A stretch of DNA of 50,345 nt from an uncultured Lachnospiraceae bacterium (GTDB lineage: Bacteria; Bacillota; Clostridia; Lachnospirales; Lachnospiraceae), in assembly GCA_902778245.1 (NCBI GenBank), contig CACYXH010000068.1, forward strand, positions 1 through 50,345. The letters are read 5' to 3'. The notes below the pieces were generated by a model. The model searched no databases. It saw nothing but the letters and a program-made list of their open reading frames with translations, and was not told the origin of the DNA. Shown here one piece after another: positions 24,987 to 33,276 of the stretch (the stretch's first letter is position 1; the number at the start of each line of letters is the position of its first letter). The position numbers and the translations under genes were made by a program.

Positions 24987-25762
24987 ACTTCTATCTCCGT
25001 GGATAAGAATACCGGCCCTTCCTTGCACACTCGCTTATTCTTCACCTGAGAATGTTCATCTACTTCCTTTGAACGGCAGACACAGGCCAGACAGGCCCCG
25101 ATACCGCAGGCCATCTTCTCCTCCATGGACAGCCAGCACTCGATCTGCTTCTCTTCTGCCCAGGCTTTCAAAGCACGCAGCATTGGAGTCGGTCCGCAAG
25201 CGTAAATGACATCTGCCGTCAGAGCATGTTCCCGAATGGCATCCAACACATTCCCCCTGGTACCGCAGCTTCCATCCTCCGTAGCAATAAAAACAGTTCC
25301 GCTGCGTTTGAGATCTTCCGTCAGAAACAGTTCATCCCGGTACCCCAGAACGATCTGCTTTTCCCCTTTCAGTTCCCTGGAAAGCTGCACCATTGGCGGA
25401 ATGCCGATCCCCCCTCCGATCAGAAATGCTTTCTTTCCCTCTTCCATTCTTTCCAGCGGAAAGCCATTTCCCAGAGGGCCCAAAATATCCAATGCATCAT
25501 CCTGCTCATACCTGGAAAATTCTTCGGTTCCCTTTCCGGCCACACGGTACACGATCCGCAGCTGCCCGTTTTCGGCATTCGCCTCACAGATACTGATAGG
25601 CCGCGGAAGTAATCTGCTTCCATCCTTACTGTATACGGAAATAAACTGCCCCGGTCTGGCTGCCCCCGCAATCTTCTGTGTCTGCAGCCACATACTGTAA
25701 ATTCCGGTGCCAATCTTCTCCTGTTTTATAATTTGTGCCGTCTCTTTGTATTTTTCTGACAT
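24983..25762 (-). CDS. pyrK: Dihydroorotate dehydrogenase electron transfer subunit
   Basis: A 259-residue flavoprotein that passes electrons from PyrD to NAD+. It shows the FAD site LPRPISICEA, GPLGNGFPLE, the NAD-binding GGGIGIPPMVQLS, CGPTPMLRAL, and a C-terminal [2Fe-2S] motif CGIGACLACVC ... C. I chose the ATG at 25762 (MSEKYKE) because GGAG stands 9 bases before it, whereas the ATG at 25771 sits directly on that site. The stop overlaps pyrD. The layout matches class 1B PyrDK enzymes of Gram-positive anaerobes. Confidence 0.93.
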   Translation of the reverse strand: MSEKYKETAQIIKQEKIGTGIYSMWLQTQKIAGAARPGQFISVYSKDGSRLLPRPISICEANAENGQLRIVYRVAGKGTEEFSRYEQDDALDILGPLGNGFPLERMEEGKKAFLIGGGIGIPPMVQLSRELKGEKQIVLGYRDELFLTEDLKRSGTVFIATEDGSCGTRGNVLDAIREHALTADVIYACGPTPMLRALKAWAEEKQIECWLSMEEKMACGIGACLACVCRSKEVDEHSQVKNKRVCKEGPVFLSTEIEV

Positions 25763-25808
25763 GGGATCCATCTCCTTGATTTCATGATTTCAAGAACGCC
25801 GAAGCTAC

Positions 25809-25844
25809 ACTTTCAGCAGGGGATTGTAACCTGCTGCTGAAAGT
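25809..25844 (-). other. Intercistronic hairpin between pyrF and pyrK
   Basis: An 11-bp perfect stem (ACTTTCAGCAG at 25809-25819 with CTGCTGAAAGT at 25834-25844). No T-run follows on the minus strand, so it is more likely an RNA stability or processing element than a terminator. Confidence 0.4.
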
Positions 25845-25851
25845 TATATCT

Positions 25852-26778
25852 TTACCGGTTCTCCAGGGCTCCCCTGATATCCGCCACCATATCTTCTACT
25901 GCCGCGCGGCTGGCCTGAGCAAAATTCTCCGGGCCGAATTTCGCGTATTTTTCCTGCTTGTATGCCGCGATAATACCACGGGAAGAATTTACGATGGCTC
26001 CAAGACCGTCCTCATTAAAGAAATGTACCAGGTCTGCACCTTTTCCGCCCTGAGCGCCGTAGCCGGGAACCAGAATGAAGGACTTAGGCATTACCTTGCG
26101 CAGCGCTTTGCCCTGTTCCGGATAAGTTGCGCCCACCACAGCACCAACGTAGCTATAGGTATCGCCCATACAATCTGCGCCCCATTTTGCCACCTGCTCT
26201 CCTACCAGTTCATACAGTGGTTTCCCGTCGATCAGTTGGTCCTGAAACTCACCGCTGGAAGGATTGGATGTCTTTACCAGAATAAACAATCCCTTCTTTT
26301 CCTGCTTGCAGACATCGATAAAAGGCTTCACACCGTCCGAACCCAGGTACGGATTCACCGTCACAAAGTCTTCATCAAAGCCAGCGTACACGTTGCTGCC
26401 CACCTGCACTTTCCCAAGGTGTCCCGTGGCATAGGCTGCTGAAGTGGAACCAATGTCTCCCCGCTTCACATCACCGATCACTACCAGATCCTTTGATTTG
26501 CAGTAATCCACTGTTTTCTTAAATGCTTTCAGACCCTCAATGCCGAACTGTTCGTACATAGCAATCTGGGGTTTTACCGCCGGAATCAGGTCATATACCG
26601 CATCTACAATTTCTTTATTGTACTGCCAGATGGCCCGGGCTGCTCCCTCCAGGGTCTCCCCATATTCCTTAAATGCTTTCTGCTGAATATGATCCGGAAC
26701 GTAACTCAACATGGGGTCCAGCCCTACTACGATGGGCGCCTGAGTTTTCTGTATCTTACTGATTAATTTCTGTATCAT
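25852..26778 (-). CDS. pyrF: Orotidine 5'-phosphate decarboxylase (type 2)
   Basis: A 308-residue enzyme, the last step of UMP synthesis. Type-2 signature: VVGLDPMLSYVP near the start, and the catalytic segment VIGDVKRGDIGSTSAAYA with the Lys/Asp network, then NPYLGSDGVKPF, VKTSNPSSGEFQD and PGYGAQGG. The start at 26778 (MIQKLISKI) is the family-typical N-terminus; an earlier in-frame codon at 26853 lacks a ribosome site. It lies 92 bases after pyrC and about 90 bases before pyrK. Confidence 0.93.
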   Translation of the reverse strand: MIQKLISKIQKTQAPIVVGLDPMLSYVPDHIQQKAFKEYGETLEGAARAIWQYNKEIVDAVYDLIPAVKPQIAMYEQFGIEGLKAFKKTVDYCKSKDLVVIGDVKRGDIGSTSAAYATGHLGKVQVGSNVYAGFDEDFVTVNPYLGSDGVKPFIDVCKQEKKGLFILVKTSNPSSGEFQDQLIDGKPLYELVGEQVAKWGADCMGDTYSYVGAVVGATYPEQGKALRKVMPKSFILVPGYGAQGGKGADLVHFFNEDGLGAIVNSSRGIIAAYKQEKYAKFGPENFAQASRAAVEDMVADIRGALENR

Positions 26779-26870
26779 GGAATGACCCTCTCTTTCCGTA
26801 TTTCTTTTGAAATTTCCTGATATCTCTGTATCGATCCTATTCTGTCCGATCATCCTTTGGAAACGCTGTA

Positions 26871-28178
26871 TTAATCAGCATGTCCTTGATCGTCGCTATA
26901 CACGATTTTTCCGCCGCAGATGGTCATCTTCACTTTACCTCTGACCTTCCATCCGTCAAAGGGCGTATTTCTGCCCTTGGACGCAAAGGTATTTTTGTCG
27001 ATCACATACTCTTCTTTTGGATCGATCAATACTACATCCGCCGCGCTTCCCTCCTGCAAAGTTCCTGCCTCAAGCCCTGCGATCTTTGCCGGCTGATAGC
27101 TCATTACCCGTGCCATCTGCATCGGAGTCAGAATATCCCGTTCCAGCAGCTGTGTAACCGTCAGCGGCACTGCTGTCTCCAGTCCCACGATACCAAAAGG
27201 CGCCTGCTTCATAGAACGGTTTTTCTCTTCTTCACTGTGGGGCGCATGATCCGTAGCGATGGCATCCAGGATGCCTTCTTTCAAACCTTTCAGCAGCGCA
27301 TCCCGGTCCGCTGCGGTGCGAAGAGGAGGATTCATCTTGTAATTACTGTCGTCCCCGGGAATGTCCTCACTGGTCAGCGTAAAATGATGAGGGCACACTT
27401 CTCCGCTCACTTTCACTCCTGCCTCCTTCGCCAGTCGGATCATCTCCACACTGTCTTTCGTAGAACAATGGCAAAGATGAAGTCTGGCCCCGGTTTCCTT
27501 GGCCAGCAAAATATCACGGGCCACGATTACATCCTCTACCGCGTTGGTGATACCACACAGTCCCAACTGCTCTGCCCGTTCATCCGCATTCATCACTCCG
27601 TGATTTACCATATGGATATCCTCACAGTGGGCCAGCACGGGAAGATCAAGTTCAGACGCGATCTCCATGGCTTCCCGATAGACCTGGGCGTTCATCACGG
27701 ATTTTCCGTCCTCGCTGATGGCAGGGATACCCGCCTGTGCCATTCCCCGGATATCGGAAATCACTTCCCCTTTCTGCCCCATAGTGACCGCCCCTACCTG
27801 AAGCACATGGATCGGCGCCACCTTTTCTGCCTTTTCTTTTACATATTCCACTTTATCCGGCGTATCGATCACCGGATTCGTATTGGGCATCGCCAAAATA
27901 GTGGTGTATCCGCCCCGCGCTGCTGCCATGGCACCGGTCTGGATGTCCTCTTTATAAGTTAATCCCGGATCTCTCAGATGCACATGCAGGTCGATGAGTC
28001 CAGGCATCACAAAATATCCAGAGGCATCAATCTGCCTTGGTTCCTCCTGTGCGATCTCGTCCCCGTCAATATGCTCTGCCACCTTGGCAATCTTGCCATC
28101 CAGAATCAGCACATCAAAGATGCCGTCCCTTTCTGTGGCAGGGTCTAACAGTCTTCCATTTTTTATCAGAATGTTCAT
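26871..28178 (-). CDS. pyrC: Dihydroorotase
   Basis: A 435-residue zinc amidohydrolase of the class I (PyrC/allantoinase-like) type that closes carbamoyl aspartate to dihydroorotate. Metal ligands appear as DLHVHLRDPG near residue 62, VLAHCED, LHLCHCSTKDS and ATDHAPHSEEE. The start overlaps the stop of the PNPOx-like gene by ATGA. Together with pyrF, pyrK and pyrD it forms the de novo pyrimidine operon; carbamoyl phosphate synthase (pyrA) and pyrB are not in the window. Complete. Confidence 0.95.
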   Translation of the reverse strand: MNILIKNGRLLDPATERDGIFDVLILDGKIAKVAEHIDGDEIAQEEPRQIDASGYFVMPGLIDLHVHLRDPGLTYKEDIQTGAMAAARGGYTTILAMPNTNPVIDTPDKVEYVKEKAEKVAPIHVLQVGAVTMGQKGEVISDIRGMAQAGIPAISEDGKSVMNAQVYREAMEIASELDLPVLAHCEDIHMVNHGVMNADERAEQLGLCGITNAVEDVIVARDILLAKETGARLHLCHCSTKDSVEMIRLAKEAGVKVSGEVCPHHFTLTSEDIPGDDSNYKMNPPLRTAADRDALLKGLKEGILDAIATDHAPHSEEEKNRSMKQAPFGIVGLETAVPLTVTQLLERDILTPMQMARVMSYQPAKIAGLEAGTLQEGSAADVVLIDPKEEYVIDKNTFASKGRNTPFDGWKVRGKVKMTICGGKIVYSDDQGHAD

Positions 28179-28684
28179 TGTTTTTCCTTTCCCTGTCGCT
28201 CCAGCATAAGCTGACGCCCAATCTTACCAGTCAGGTACTCTATCGTGATTTCCACGCAGCAGAGCGCCCCCGCTTTCATGGTCTCCTCAATTTCCTCTTC
28301 GTACAGATCCCGATAGTCGTGGGAATATTTCTCTCCGAGAAGAACGGCAGAATGGCGGATCTCCTCGGGATCTTCCAAAATTCTGGCGCGCCCGAAAGCG
28401 ATCACGCTGCAATACTTCGTCGTCCGTTCTCTGGGCATAACAACATCCTGATCAATTACGCAAAAAGATACTTTATCATTTTTGCGGATGGCATCTACCT
28501 TATGGCCCTTCTTTGCCCCGTGAAAACAGATTTTTCCGTCCTCATACGCAAAGCTGACAGGAACCGCATAAGAATATCCATCATCACCTGATAATGCCAG
28601 GACTCCTGAAGTCGCCCGGGTCAAAATTTCAATACACTCTTCCTGCGAGATCTGCTGTTTTATGCGACGCATTTCTCGAAACAT
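28175..28684 (-). CDS. Pyridoxamine 5'-phosphate oxidase-like flavoprotein (NimA-like)
   Basis: A 169-residue split-barrel FMN-binding protein: MRRIKQQISQEECIEIL, GVLALSGDDGYSYAVPVSF, KICFHGAKKGHKVDAIRKN, VSFCVIDQD. This matches the NimA/PNPOx-like group found in anaerobes; some members reduce nitroimidazoles, others have unknown roles. The start at 28684 (MFREMRR) has GGAGGGG upstream; the ATG 30 bases earlier is less good. It is translationally coupled to pyrC, an unusual association that may simply share a promoter. No role in pyrimidine synthesis is known. Confidence 0.85.
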   Translation of the reverse strand: MFREMRRIKQQISQEECIEILTRATSGVLALSGDDGYSYAVPVSFAYEDGKICFHGAKKGHKVDAIRKNDKVSFCVIDQDVVMPRERTTKYCSVIAFGRARILEDPEEIRHSAVLLGEKYSHDYRDLYEEEIEETMKAGALCCVEITIEYLTGKIGRQLMLERQGKEKQ

Positions 28685-28733
28685 ACACCTGCCCCTCCAT
28701 TTTTCATTCATCAATACCGCTTACTAACTCTCA

Positions 28734-29321
28734 TTATATGATACCTGTTATAAAAATTTCAAGCCCGATCACGATCAGAATAGTTCCGCCCAAAATACCG
28801 GCTTTTCCGGCCAGCCGGGTACCAAATTTTTTCCCGAGACAGACCCCGCAAAGACAGACTGCAAAGGTCGTTACCGCAACCAGTATGGAACAGACCAGGG
28901 CCATCTTCCATTCGTAATCTGCTATCGTAAAGCCCACCGACAGTGCATCGATGGAGGTGGCCACTCCCTGTAGTAAAAGTGTAGCCAGGCCTGTTTTCTC
29001 TGCGCTTTCCGTTTGCTCTTCTCCAAAACGAATATTTTCATACAGCATTTTGCCACCGATATATCCCAGCAGAGCCAGCGCGATCCACGGTATGAATTTC
29101 TCAAAAGCCTGAAAATATCCCACAATGGTGTGTACACAGATCCAGCCGATCATGGGCATGGCAAACTGAAAAAATCCAAACACTCCGGCAATTCCGCACA
29201 TTTTCCTTCTTCTCATCCCCGGCTCGGCAAGTCCGTTGGCCAGGGAGACAGAAAACGCGTCCATCGCCAATCCCACCCCCAGCAGAATACTGTTAACAAA
29301 AAACAATAAATTCCAGCTCAT
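28734..29321 (-). CDS. mntP: Manganese efflux pump
   Basis: A 195-residue membrane protein with six helices and the MntP (YebN/DUF204) duplication: GLAMDAFSVSLANG in the first half and GVATSIDALSVGF in the second, each with an intramembrane Asp. It exports Mn2+. It lies between MATE and the PNPOx-like gene. A perfect 10-bp hairpin precedes it (29354-29412); it does not match the yybP-ykoY manganese riboswitch as I know it. Complete. Confidence 0.92.
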   Translation of the reverse strand: MSWNLLFFVNSILLGVGLAMDAFSVSLANGLAEPGMRRRKMCGIAGVFGFFQFAMPMIGWICVHTIVGYFQAFEKFIPWIALALLGYIGGKMLYENIRFGEEQTESAEKTGLATLLLQGVATSIDALSVGFTIADYEWKMALVCSILVAVTTFAVCLCGVCLGKKFGTRLAGKAGILGGTILIVIGLEIFITGII

Positions 29322-29353
29322 GTTTTTCTATTCCTCTCTTGTACAGGATAAAA

Positions 29354-29412
29354 GCGAGACTTCCCGCTTAGCTCACATGGGCCTGTGGCACGAAGCAATA
29401 TAGAAGTCTCGC
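29354..29412 (-). terminator. Hairpin between MATE and mntP, terminator or structured leader
   Basis: The arms GCGAGACTTC (29354-29363) and GAAGTCTCGC (29403-29412) form a 10-bp stem; the minus strand continues TTTTAT. The 39-base loop is unusually long and can itself fold (GCTT/AAGC). It begins six bases after the MATE stop and ends about 30 bases before mntP. It may end MATE transcription, or, because of its size and place, be a regulatory leader for mntP. Confidence 0.5.
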
Positions 29413-29417
29413 CATTT

Positions 29418-30770
29418 TCACAATGCCTTTACCGTATTGTTATATAATCTGCGGAAGAACGTGATCGACAATATGAAAGATACCACTTCCGCGATGGGGA
29501 ACGCCCACCAGACCAGGGTCACATCTCCCAGTTTCGAAAGCAGGTAGGCCACCGGTATCAATACCACCAACTGGCGTGCCACGGAAATGATCAGAGAATA
29601 GTAGCTCTGGGAAAATGCCTGGAAAATGGAACCCATGGCAATACTCGCCCCTGCCGGGATAAAAGCCAGACAGATAATGCGCAGAGCAGGTATACCGATC
29701 CGTAGCATCTCTCCTGATGCATTGAACAGCCCCAGCAGAAGAACCGGGATCACCTCAAACACCAGCGTGCCAACCGCCATAATTCCCACTGCCAAAACCA
29801 TGGAAAACCGCAGCGCCTGTTCGATACGGTCTTTCTTTCTGGCGCCGTAGTTGTACGCCAACACCGGGATCAGGCCATTGTTCAGACCGAATACCGGCAT
29901 GAAGAAAAAGCTCTGCAGCTTAAAGTAAGCGCCAAACACCGCCGTCGCTGTGGTGGAAAAAGAAGTCAGGATCTGATTCATCAGATACGTCATCAGAGAA
30001 CCGATAGACATCATCAGAATAGAGGGGATTCCCACAAAATAAATTTCTGTCACTACATTCGCTTTTGGCGTGAGAATACTGCGAAGGGAAAACTGAATCT
30101 CTTTATTTTTCTTCAGGTTCAGCGTCATACCGATAATGGCAGCTGCCACCTGTCCCAGAACTGTAGCGTAGGCTGCGCCGGCTACGCCCATCTTCGGAAA
30201 TCCAAGAAGACCGAAGATCATAATGGGGTCAAAAATAATATTGATGATCGCTCCGGTTCCCTGGGAGATCATGCTGTAGAGCGTCTGCCCTGTGGACTGC
30301 AAAAGCCGCTCGAACGTCATCTGGAAGAAGAGTCCAAAGCTCAGGCAGCAGCAAATACGAAGATAGGTTATCCCATACTCCAGAATCTCAGGATTGTCCG
30401 TCTGTGAGGCGATAAAGCCCTCTGCGCCAAACAAGCCCACCAACAAAAACGAAATATAACATAGGAAAGTCAGAAACAGTCCGGTATTGGCCGCCTTATC
30501 AGATCGGTCAAACCGCTTCTCCCCCAAAGAACGGGATAAAAGCGCATTGACACCCACCCCGGTTCCAGATCCAACCGCGATCATTAAATTCTGAAGCGGA
30601 AATGCCAATGTCAATGCCGTCAGAGCATTTTCATTGATCTGAGACACAAACGCGCTGTCCACAACATTGTACAGCGCCTGCACCAGCATAGAGATCATCA
30701 TCGGCAGAGACATGCTGATGATCAACTGTTTTACAGGCATAACGCCCATCTTGTTCTCTCTCGGTTCCAT
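29418..30770 (-). CDS. MATE family efflux transporter
   Basis: A membrane protein of about 450 residues with 12 helices, of the MATE (NorM/DinF-like) fold: MPVKQLIISMSLPMMISMLVQALYN, DSAFVSQI, GSGTGVGVNALLSRSLGEK, and the second-half counterpart SSF-like FKLQSFFFMPVFGLNNGLIPVLAYNYGA. Such transporters export cationic drugs or metabolites using Na+ or H+. The start is uncertain: ATG at 30770 (MEPRENKMG) is preferred, GTG at 30800 is possible. It leads the minus-strand series that continues with mntP. Confidence 0.9.
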   Translation of the reverse strand: MEPRENKMGVMPVKQLIISMSLPMMISMLVQALYNVVDSAFVSQINENALTALTLAFPLQNLMIAVGSGTGVGVNALLSRSLGEKRFDRSDKAANTGLFLTFLCYISFLLVGLFGAEGFIASQTDNPEILEYGITYLRICCCLSFGLFFQMTFERLLQSTGQTLYSMISQGTGAIINIIFDPIMIFGLLGFPKMGVAGAAYATVLGQVAAAIIGMTLNLKKNKEIQFSLRSILTPKANVVTEIYFVGIPSILMMSIGSLMTYLMNQILTSFSTTATAVFGAYFKLQSFFFMPVFGLNNGLIPVLAYNYGARKKDRIEQALRFSMVLAVGIMAVGTLVFEVIPVLLLGLFNASGEMLRIGIPALRIICLAFIPAGASIAMGSIFQAFSQSYYSLIISVARQLVVLIPVAYLLSKLGDVTLVWWAFPIAEVVSFILSITFFRRLYNNTVKAL

Positions 30771-30886
30771 CCTATGTACCACAATCCTTTCTAGACTCAC
30801 ATACCAGCTTCGCAGGCACCACCAATTAAAAAAGTTCCATGCGTTTTGCCATTATATCACGTCTATATAGGAAGGGCAAGATAGAT

Positions 30887-31729
30887 TCATATATCTCCCA
30901 GAGTATCCAAATAATCTCGGATCTCCTTCATCCGGATCTTGCAGTTGCCATGGGAAATATTCACAGGAATATCCTCATCCATTCCCATGACGGACATCTC
31001 CGTTTCATGCTCTATATCATAAACCACCACGATCCTGCGCTTGTAATCAATGATCCAGTATTCCCTCACTCCGGCATCAATATATTTTCCCGCCTTTTTG
31101 CCGTAGTCCATACGCCTGGACCCGGGCGAGATAACCTCGATCACCAGATCAGGGGCTCCAAACACCCTGCCCTTACGCAGCTTCGACAGATCACAGAGCA
31201 CCATGAGATCCGGCTGCACCACCGTCCGGTCATCCATGTCCAACATCACATCCACCGGAGAAAGGAGGACCATGCACCCCGGATGGGCTTGCGCGCAGGC
31301 CTGAAATTGCAGATGCAGCTGTCCAATGATAATCTGGTGTCTCGTATTGGGCGCCGCCATGTCATAGAATTTGCCATCGATCAATTCCACCCGGCGATCA
31401 TCCGGAAGAGCCAGATAATCAGCATACGTATATCCGCCTTCCGGCAGCTGATCTTCTGAATATTTTTCCGGCTGATCCTCCAATTCCTCCCAAGTCAAGG
31501 GACGTTCCCTCAACAGATCTGATTTCGAGCTATCCGAGCTAGCATAAGGTGATGCCTGTGGAAACAGGATTCTTTCAATCGCCGCCAGTGCATCGCTGCT
31601 CGGGGAATAGGCCGCATAGGAAAATATTTTCTGTACTGTTTCCAGCGGTACACCGGACAGGTCTGCTATTTCCTGATCGGTATATCCCAGTTCTTTCTTT
31701 CTGTCTTTCAATAGTAAAATATCCTTCAT
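30887..31729 (-). CDS. HTH-Uma2 (DUF820) putative endonuclease fusion
   Basis: A 280-residue protein. Residues 1-60 look like a small helix-turn-helix (KELGYTDQEIADLSGVPLETVQKIF); residues 100-280 are an Uma2/DUF820 restriction-endonuclease-like domain with YLALPDDRRVELIDGKFYDMAAP, VQPDLMVLCD and APDLVIEVISPGS, in which the conserved Asp and E-x-x-S core is present. Uma2 proteins are abundant in cyanobacteria and some Clostridia with unknown role; mobile-element-related nuclease activity is suspected. It stands alone between MATE and the aldo/keto reductase. Intact. Confidence 0.82.
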   Translation of the reverse strand: MKDILLLKDRKKELGYTDQEIADLSGVPLETVQKIFSYAAYSPSSDALAAIERILFPQASPYASSDSSKSDLLRERPLTWEELEDQPEKYSEDQLPEGGYTYADYLALPDDRRVELIDGKFYDMAAPNTRHQIIIGQLHLQFQACAQAHPGCMVLLSPVDVMLDMDDRTVVQPDLMVLCDLSKLRKGRVFGAPDLVIEVISPGSRRMDYGKKAGKYIDAGVREYWIIDYKRRIVVVYDIEHETEMSVMGMDEDIPVNISHGNCKIRMKEIRDYLDTLGDI

Positions 31730-31875
31730 CCATGTTCCTCCTTTTTTATATTAGTTATTATTTTTTATAGTTTTTACATAGTCTCATATTATCATTCCTT
31801 GTCTGTATTGTCAATTTGAAAGTTTCATTTTCATTAACGCCAAACGTGGCTCCTATCCGACGGATCAGCATTGGG

Positions 31876-31914
31876 GCCGTTGCACTAAATGCATACTTTG
31901 CTTAATGCGACGGC
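31876..31914. repeat. Short palindromic repeat related to the MITE at 40111
   Basis: A near-perfect 13-bp stem (GCCGTTGCACTAA / TTAATGCGACGGC, with G-T pairs) around GCATACTTTGC. The core CACTAAATGCATA also occurs at the left end of the element at 40111-40298, so it may be a remnant of the same family. Confidence 0.5.
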
Positions 31915-31938
31915 GGCATGATTGCTCACTGTTCGCGT

Positions 31939-31995
31939 AAAAAAAGGACTGCCGCCCTGGAATGACTTTCGATTTCATTCTCAGAGCGGCAATCC
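31939..31995 (-). terminator. Intrinsic terminator of the aldo/keto reductase gene
   Basis: An imperfect hairpin (GGACTGCCGC at 31946-31955 with GCGGCAATCC at 31986-31995, extended by TGGAATGA/TCATTCTCA) is followed on the minus strand by a run of seven T (31945-31939). It lies 28 bases after the stop at 32023. The rest of 31730-32022 holds only this and the palindrome. Confidence 0.8.
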
Positions 31996-32022
31996 GCTAT
32001 GCTATATTCTCGCTTTTCCTTC

Positions 32023-33228
32023 CTACAGCCGGATAAACCGTTTCACCTGACAAGCGGCTTTGTAGACCGGCGTCTCCAGCTCCTTCACCACAAGTTCCAG
32101 ATCCTGACGGATGGGAAGTCCCTGAGGGCAATGCTTTTCACACTTGCCGCATTTTTTGCAAAGCGAAGCATTGCATCCGTTTTTCTTCATCGTGGTACAC
32201 ATAAAATATTCCCGCAGGCCGTTGAATCTGTTTTCCGTGTAACGCATGTTATAGCTGCGAAAACACGTAGGAATGTCCACACCGTGGGGACAGGGCATAC
32301 AGTAACCGCAACCGGTGCAGCCAATCTTTACCTTACGGCCAATTTCGCTCTTTACCTGCTCGATCAGGGCGAAGTCCTCCGCTGTCATCATGCCTGCCCT
32401 GGCTTTTCCGGCGCCTATGATATTTTCTTTCACCATCTCCCGGGAGTTCATTCCCGACAGTACCACCGTCACTTCCGGCTGATCCCAGAGCCAGCGAAAC
32501 GCCCACTCTGCCGCTGTTCGTCCGCTCTGCTCCATGAGTTTTTTCGCTTCCTGAGGCAGAAGATTAACCAACCGTCCTCCCCGCAGAGGTTCCATAATGA
32601 TCACCGGAAGCCCCTTGGACGCCGCGTACCGAAGTCCTGCACGCCCCGCCTGAGTATTCTCGTCCATATAATTGTACTGGATCTGGCAAAAGTTCCAGGG
32701 GTAGGCGTCCACCAGCTGCCGAAACATATCGGTATTACCGTGATAAGAAAATCCTATATTCCGGATCTGCCCGCTGGCCAGCTTTTCCCGGATCCACTCT
32801 TCAATACCCAGATCTTTCATCCTTTCCCAGGTGGCGATATCCGTCAGCATGTGCATCAGATAATAGTCAATGTAATCCGTCTGCAGACGCTTTAGCTGTT
32901 CCTGGAAGGTTTTCTCCAGCCCTTCTCTGGACTTGATCAGATAGTGGGGCAGCTTGGTAGCGATATTCACCTGCTCCCGGCAATGGTTTTGGGCCAGGAT
33001 CTTTCCCAGGCACTCCTCACTTCCGGGATAGATGTAAGCAGTGTCCAGATAATTGACGCCATGGCGGATCGCCATCATCACTTCCTGCTCTGCTTTTTGA
33101 AACACGATCCTTCCGTATTTTTTCGTGGAACGCATGCAGCCGTAACCGAGAATGGAAAGCTCGTTTCCCTTCTGATCCCTGCGGTACTGCATGGCAATGT
33201 TTGGTTTTCGCACGGTTGCATCTGCCAT
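32023..33228 (-). CDS. Aldo/keto reductase with C-terminal 4Fe-4S ferredoxin domain
   Basis: A 401-residue protein. The AKR barrel (ILGYGCMR, LDTAYIYPGSE with catalytic Asp-Tyr, IRNIGFSYHG) extends to about 290; then a ferredoxin-like tail with CTGCGYCMPCPHGVD and CKKCGKCEKHCPQGLP, i.e. two cluster motifs. This architecture is common in gut anaerobes; the substrate is unknown. Start at 33228 (MADATVRKPN) has GGAGG 8 bases upstream; the family-typical start MQYRRDQ (33192) is a second choice. It follows the M18 gene by 48 bases. Confidence 0.9.
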   Translation of the reverse strand: MADATVRKPNIAMQYRRDQKGNELSILGYGCMRSTKKYGRIVFQKAEQEVMMAIRHGVNYLDTAYIYPGSEECLGKILAQNHCREQVNIATKLPHYLIKSREGLEKTFQEQLKRLQTDYIDYYLMHMLTDIATWERMKDLGIEEWIREKLASGQIRNIGFSYHGNTDMFRQLVDAYPWNFCQIQYNYMDENTQAGRAGLRYAASKGLPVIIMEPLRGGRLVNLLPQEAKKLMEQSGRTAAEWAFRWLWDQPEVTVVLSGMNSREMVKENIIGAGKARAGMMTAEDFALIEQVKSEIGRKVKIGCTGCGYCMPCPHGVDIPTCFRSYNMRYTENRFNGLREYFMCTTMKKNGCNASLCKKCGKCEKHCPQGLPIRQDLELVVKELETPVYKAACQVKRFIRL

Positions 33229-33276
33229 GGATGTTCCTCCTTTCGGGCCTGGGCAGATTTAAATGCCTGACGCATT

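Noticed and set aside
29322..29417. yybP-ykoY manganese riboswitch
   Set aside because: Position before mntP is right, but the consensus core of that riboswitch is not visible in this leader.
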